NCBI GenBank assembly: GCA_037447605.1
Contig: CM074806.1
Coordinates: forward strand, 4,939,672 to 5,003,671
DNA: 64,000 nucleotides
Origin: Zygnema circumcarinatum
Lineage: Eukaryota > Streptophyta > Zygnematophyceae > Zygnematales > Zygnemataceae
Direction of reading: 5' to 3'
The position numbers were made by a program, and so were the translations under genes. This document shows positions 61,301-64,000 of the stretch, one piece after another. Positions within the stretch are counted from its first letter, which is position 1; each line of letters begins with the position of its first letter. Below the pieces are notes generated by a model. The model ran no database searches. It saw nothing but the letters and a program-made list of their open reading frames with translations, and had not been told where the DNA came from.

Positions 61301-63198
61301 GGCGGCTGCACGGCACAGTCATTGGCCAGCAGGCGGTGCGACTCTCCTGGGGACGCAATCCTGCGGCGAAGCAGGTAGGCTGTTCTATTCACTTGCTGCG
61401 CGTACACTAAAAACCCTTTGTCGATAACCTGTTTTGGAGGAGAACCTTTGAAACCTGACCACTCATTCGCCAACCACTGGCTCGACCTATTGGGTCATGC
61501 ATAGTTAAGGTTGGTCTGTGTGCCAAGTAGTTGAACCGTAGATGGCTCAGAAGATTTAACCATATTTGTAACCGGATCACACATTTTTTGATAGTCGTTC
61601 ATGAAGCCGGAGGATTGTAGAACGTTGTTTAATTCTTGCTTTCATTTCTTGAGGCATGTTCTTGGATGAAAAAAGTGACTTGGAAAATTCACTAAATCAT
61701 GACCATGTATTTTGTGTGAACGAACACATATAACAGCACTTATTATTACAGGATACAAGTTCCACTTGTCGTCAGCGGGTGTTCAGTCTCCAGTTCTCGC
61801 TCACTCCATTTCATGCTTTTTTTCATGCTTTGGACTTCTTCCTTTTTATTGGAAATTTTTATCTATCACTCTTGACCTTCCTGCTACATTATCAAGTTGT
61901 AAGCGGCTATATATCGGAGCCAAGCTCCCTCCCTTTTTATCGGCGTCACATGAATTCACTTGTCCCGTCCATTTTTCAAGTCTTGCTACTTTGCGTGTGG
62001 TTCAGAGGCATTCTCAGGTTGGAGGGTGGTCGGGAGTTCCTCAAGATCCCAATGCCTGGAATCAGCAGCAGCAGCAGCAGCAGCAACAACAGGGATACTA
62101 TGGATACGGTCCTGGTTATGACCAGTACGGTTATGCCCAAGACTTCAATGCTTATGGCTATGGAGGATACTATGGAGGGTATCAGCAGCAGGTCAGTGTT
62201 TCACTATATCACGCTCATGTGTGTTCTCCCTTCTCTGTTTTTTGAGTCCTTTCGCTCCTGCGTCCTGGCGCAATGCACTTAAGGATTCAGGTTTTTTCGC
62301 TCGATTTCGTGATTGTTGTTTTTTTTTTTTTCTGTACTCCATTGCTCGTCCAGAAAGGAGTAGGAATGCTTTGTTCATTTATTGAGGTATCAACTGCTTT
62401 CTTTATCGGAGAATTTAATGTTGAAACCCTGGTGGCTGCGATCTGCCTATCGGCTTTCTTTTTGAGATGTCTTGGAGTGGTTGCCTGCAGCCAATGGCGT
62501 ATGGTGGGCCCAATATGGGTGGGGCTCCTGCTGCCCCTCCTCCCAGGCATGCCAAGGTGAGATAAGTTTCTAACCATGTACACAGAAAGCATTGCGTAAA
62601 TTGTTGATACTTGCAAACTTGTCGTTTGTTCAGAATTGTGTTGACGGCAGGTAGTTGTGCTCGTGTCATCGATGCGTCAAACACGACTTCAAGTTGACCA
62701 GTACATCCTGGAGCACGATCGTTCGAAAAATCTGTTTAATGTCGTAAGGTTTATTGAGTTGAGTTATGCTAACGAGGCACACTATGGCTGCAGCACGGAG
62801 GCCATCACCAGGGTGGCGGTGGAGGGGAGCGCAGAGAGGAGGAGGTGTTTGACCCCATGGCGCCGCCAAATGTGGACCGGTATGGCTTGAGAGGATTCTG
62901 TCCCTTGAACTCTCTGGTGGTGCCGCCGAGCCCATAGCTCCTGCTTCGTTGGTTGCGAGGTCAGGTCTGGTGGTGTTGCAATTACTTGACCGCATGCAGC
63001 CCGTGTTCCGATGTTGGCTGTGCTGGTCAGCAAACTGAAGGTCTGGAAGGACGGCCTCTTCTCTCTGGCTTTCTTTTTTGGCTAAAACTCCTTCCACTGT
63101 GTTTTGGCAGGATGAATCAGGCATACACAGCTTCCCACGATCCCTCCATGGGGCAGCATTTGTGGCTGAAGCCCCCAGAAAGCTCCATCACAGCCTGA
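58384..63198 (+). CDS. RBP45: RBP45/RBP47-like protein with three RRMs
   Basis: Plant RBP45/47 proteins bind U-rich or poly(A) RNA, shuttle between nucleus and cytoplasm, and relate to yeast Nam8/Ngr1 and animal TRNAU1AP. Exons are 58384-58557, 59454-59635, 59863-59977, 60299-60458, 60712-60791, 60963-61093, 61278-61374, 62018-62191, 62491-62556, 62794-62879 and 63111-63198, giving 450 residues. RRM1 (about 26-105) has TLWVGDLQFWMDETYL and SEGYGFVEL. RRM2 (about 123-205) has FSVFVGDLANDVNDYVL and SKGYGFVRF. RRM3 (about 238-308) has IFVGGLDPTVSDDELRQAF, CGFVQFVHR and LSWGRNPAAKQ. A Gln run and a Tyr/Gly-rich low-complexity tail follow. The C-terminus ends HLWLKPPESSITA. All joins are phase-consistent. 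Confidence 0.94.
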
Positions 63199-64000
63199 TG
63201 CTGTACTCTATCGGGATTGTAGACTGACTTCCAGTAGCAGATTCCATTCGAGTTTGCGTTTTGTTCTGGGTTCCAAAGATGCGTTCCTGGAAATTTGCGT
63301 AGGCCAGCATGCTTTTGTTTTTCTTGTTTCAGGTCGGCTTTTTTGAATGGAGGCAGCAGCAGTAGAGTTTCACAGGACAGTTACGGAAGTGAAAGGAATT
63401 AGTGTACGATGTAGGATGCGAAGCGCAGGTGTAGGGGGGCGAGGGAGAGGGAGAGGGAGAGGGAGAGGGGCCGGGCAGCAACTCCCTCGCTGGCTGCTGA
63501 CGCTGAAGCGCGGCGCCATTGACAGCGGAACATCTGTTAGCAGAGGCCCGCCCACCATCGCACATTGCTGCGACTGAGACTAAGAGTTCCTCTGACACCA
63601 TACGTCCGAATGGTGTTTGTATTTTGCCATGTACCACTTTGTCCTTTGTCCTCTGTTTCGATTGGTTTTGTTCGAACTCCGAGTACCGCAATGCCCTGCT
63701 TGAGACATGAAAAAAAATTACTCATTCTTGAGCGCGACATACTATCTGTTGCCACGTTTCCGTTACCGACTTGAATCAGGTCCAAAGATGTGGGCATTGA
63801 ACGACGCAAATAGAAAAGCAAATTCCATTTGCTTGTCCAGAAAATCTACGTTGGAACATTGGACGACCGGCGATAGGGCGCAGGGCAGCTGGCCGGACCG
63901 CATGGGGGGGGATTGAGCCTTGGCCTCAGGAGCTGAACCAGACTTGATTGCAATGAGCCAGATTTTACAATTTTTAATTTTTGATTTTTAATTTTTTAAT
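63199..64000. other. 3' flank of the RBP45-like gene and window end
   Basis: A GAGGGA run lies at 63438-63470 in a GC-rich patch. The last 40 bases are AT-rich (TTTTTAAT repeats). Short ORFs on both strands show no recognised motif. The next gene is not visible. Confidence 0.4.

Overview
The window is nuclear DNA of a photosynthetic eukaryote of the green lineage. Genes are split by many GT-AG (and some GC-AG) introns, are not in operons, and are separated by repeat-rich promoters. The closest family matches are plant-type: a plastid-type 2,3-bisphosphoglycerate-dependent phosphoglycerate mutase with a transit-like leader, a FREE1-type FYVE ESCRT protein, an RBP45/47 RNA-binding protein, plant-type PAT1 and plant-type Integrator 9. 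GC-rich exons, long introns and abundant microsatellites suggest a green or early streptophyte alga; I cannot name the species. All assignments come from reading the translated sequence and recalling family motifs. No database search was run.

Layout, left to right. 543-3134 (+): phosphoglycerate mutase. 3941-8791 (-): RIO2 kinase, 40S maturation. 9804-14680 (-): POL5/MYBBP1A-like nucleolar protein. 15072-19071 (+): J-domain/DnaJ-X protein copy 1. 20093-23237 (-): WDR82/Swd2 WD40 protein. 23895-28630 (+): DnaJ-X copy 2. 30347-33607 (+): FREE1-like protein. 35982-39227 (+): PAT1 decapping activator. 40911-50649 (+): M1 aminopeptidase in about 35 exons. 51466-56788 (+): Integrator subunit 9. 58384-63198 (+): RBP45/47-like protein with three RRMs. 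The two DnaJ genes are dispersed tandem paralogues around WDR82, and each shares a divergent promoter with a minus-strand gene (POL5 or WDR82).

The genes do not form one pathway, but several belong to RNA and ribosome metabolism: RIO2 and POL5 (ribosome biogenesis), WDR82 and INTS9 (RNA polymerase II transcription and termination), PAT1 (mRNA decay) and RBP45 (pre-mRNA binding). By joining exons in frame I obtained complete open reading frames for ten of the eleven genes; one PAT1 junction remains uncertain.

Most notable observations: an apparent 5-nt microexon in the aminopeptidase; unusual splice donors (GTC at many introns, GC-AG at five); an AT-rich ORF of different base composition inside a POL5 intron; an apparent loss of the N-terminal part of INTS9; an extra zinc-ribbon-like insert in FREE1; divergent tails, one SAP-like, on the two DnaJ copies; a 50-bp minisatellite upstream of PAT1; and recurring CCGTAC, CATGGC and tetranucleotide-repeat motifs in promoters. 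No CRISPR, operon, rRNA, tRNA or intact transposon was recognised.
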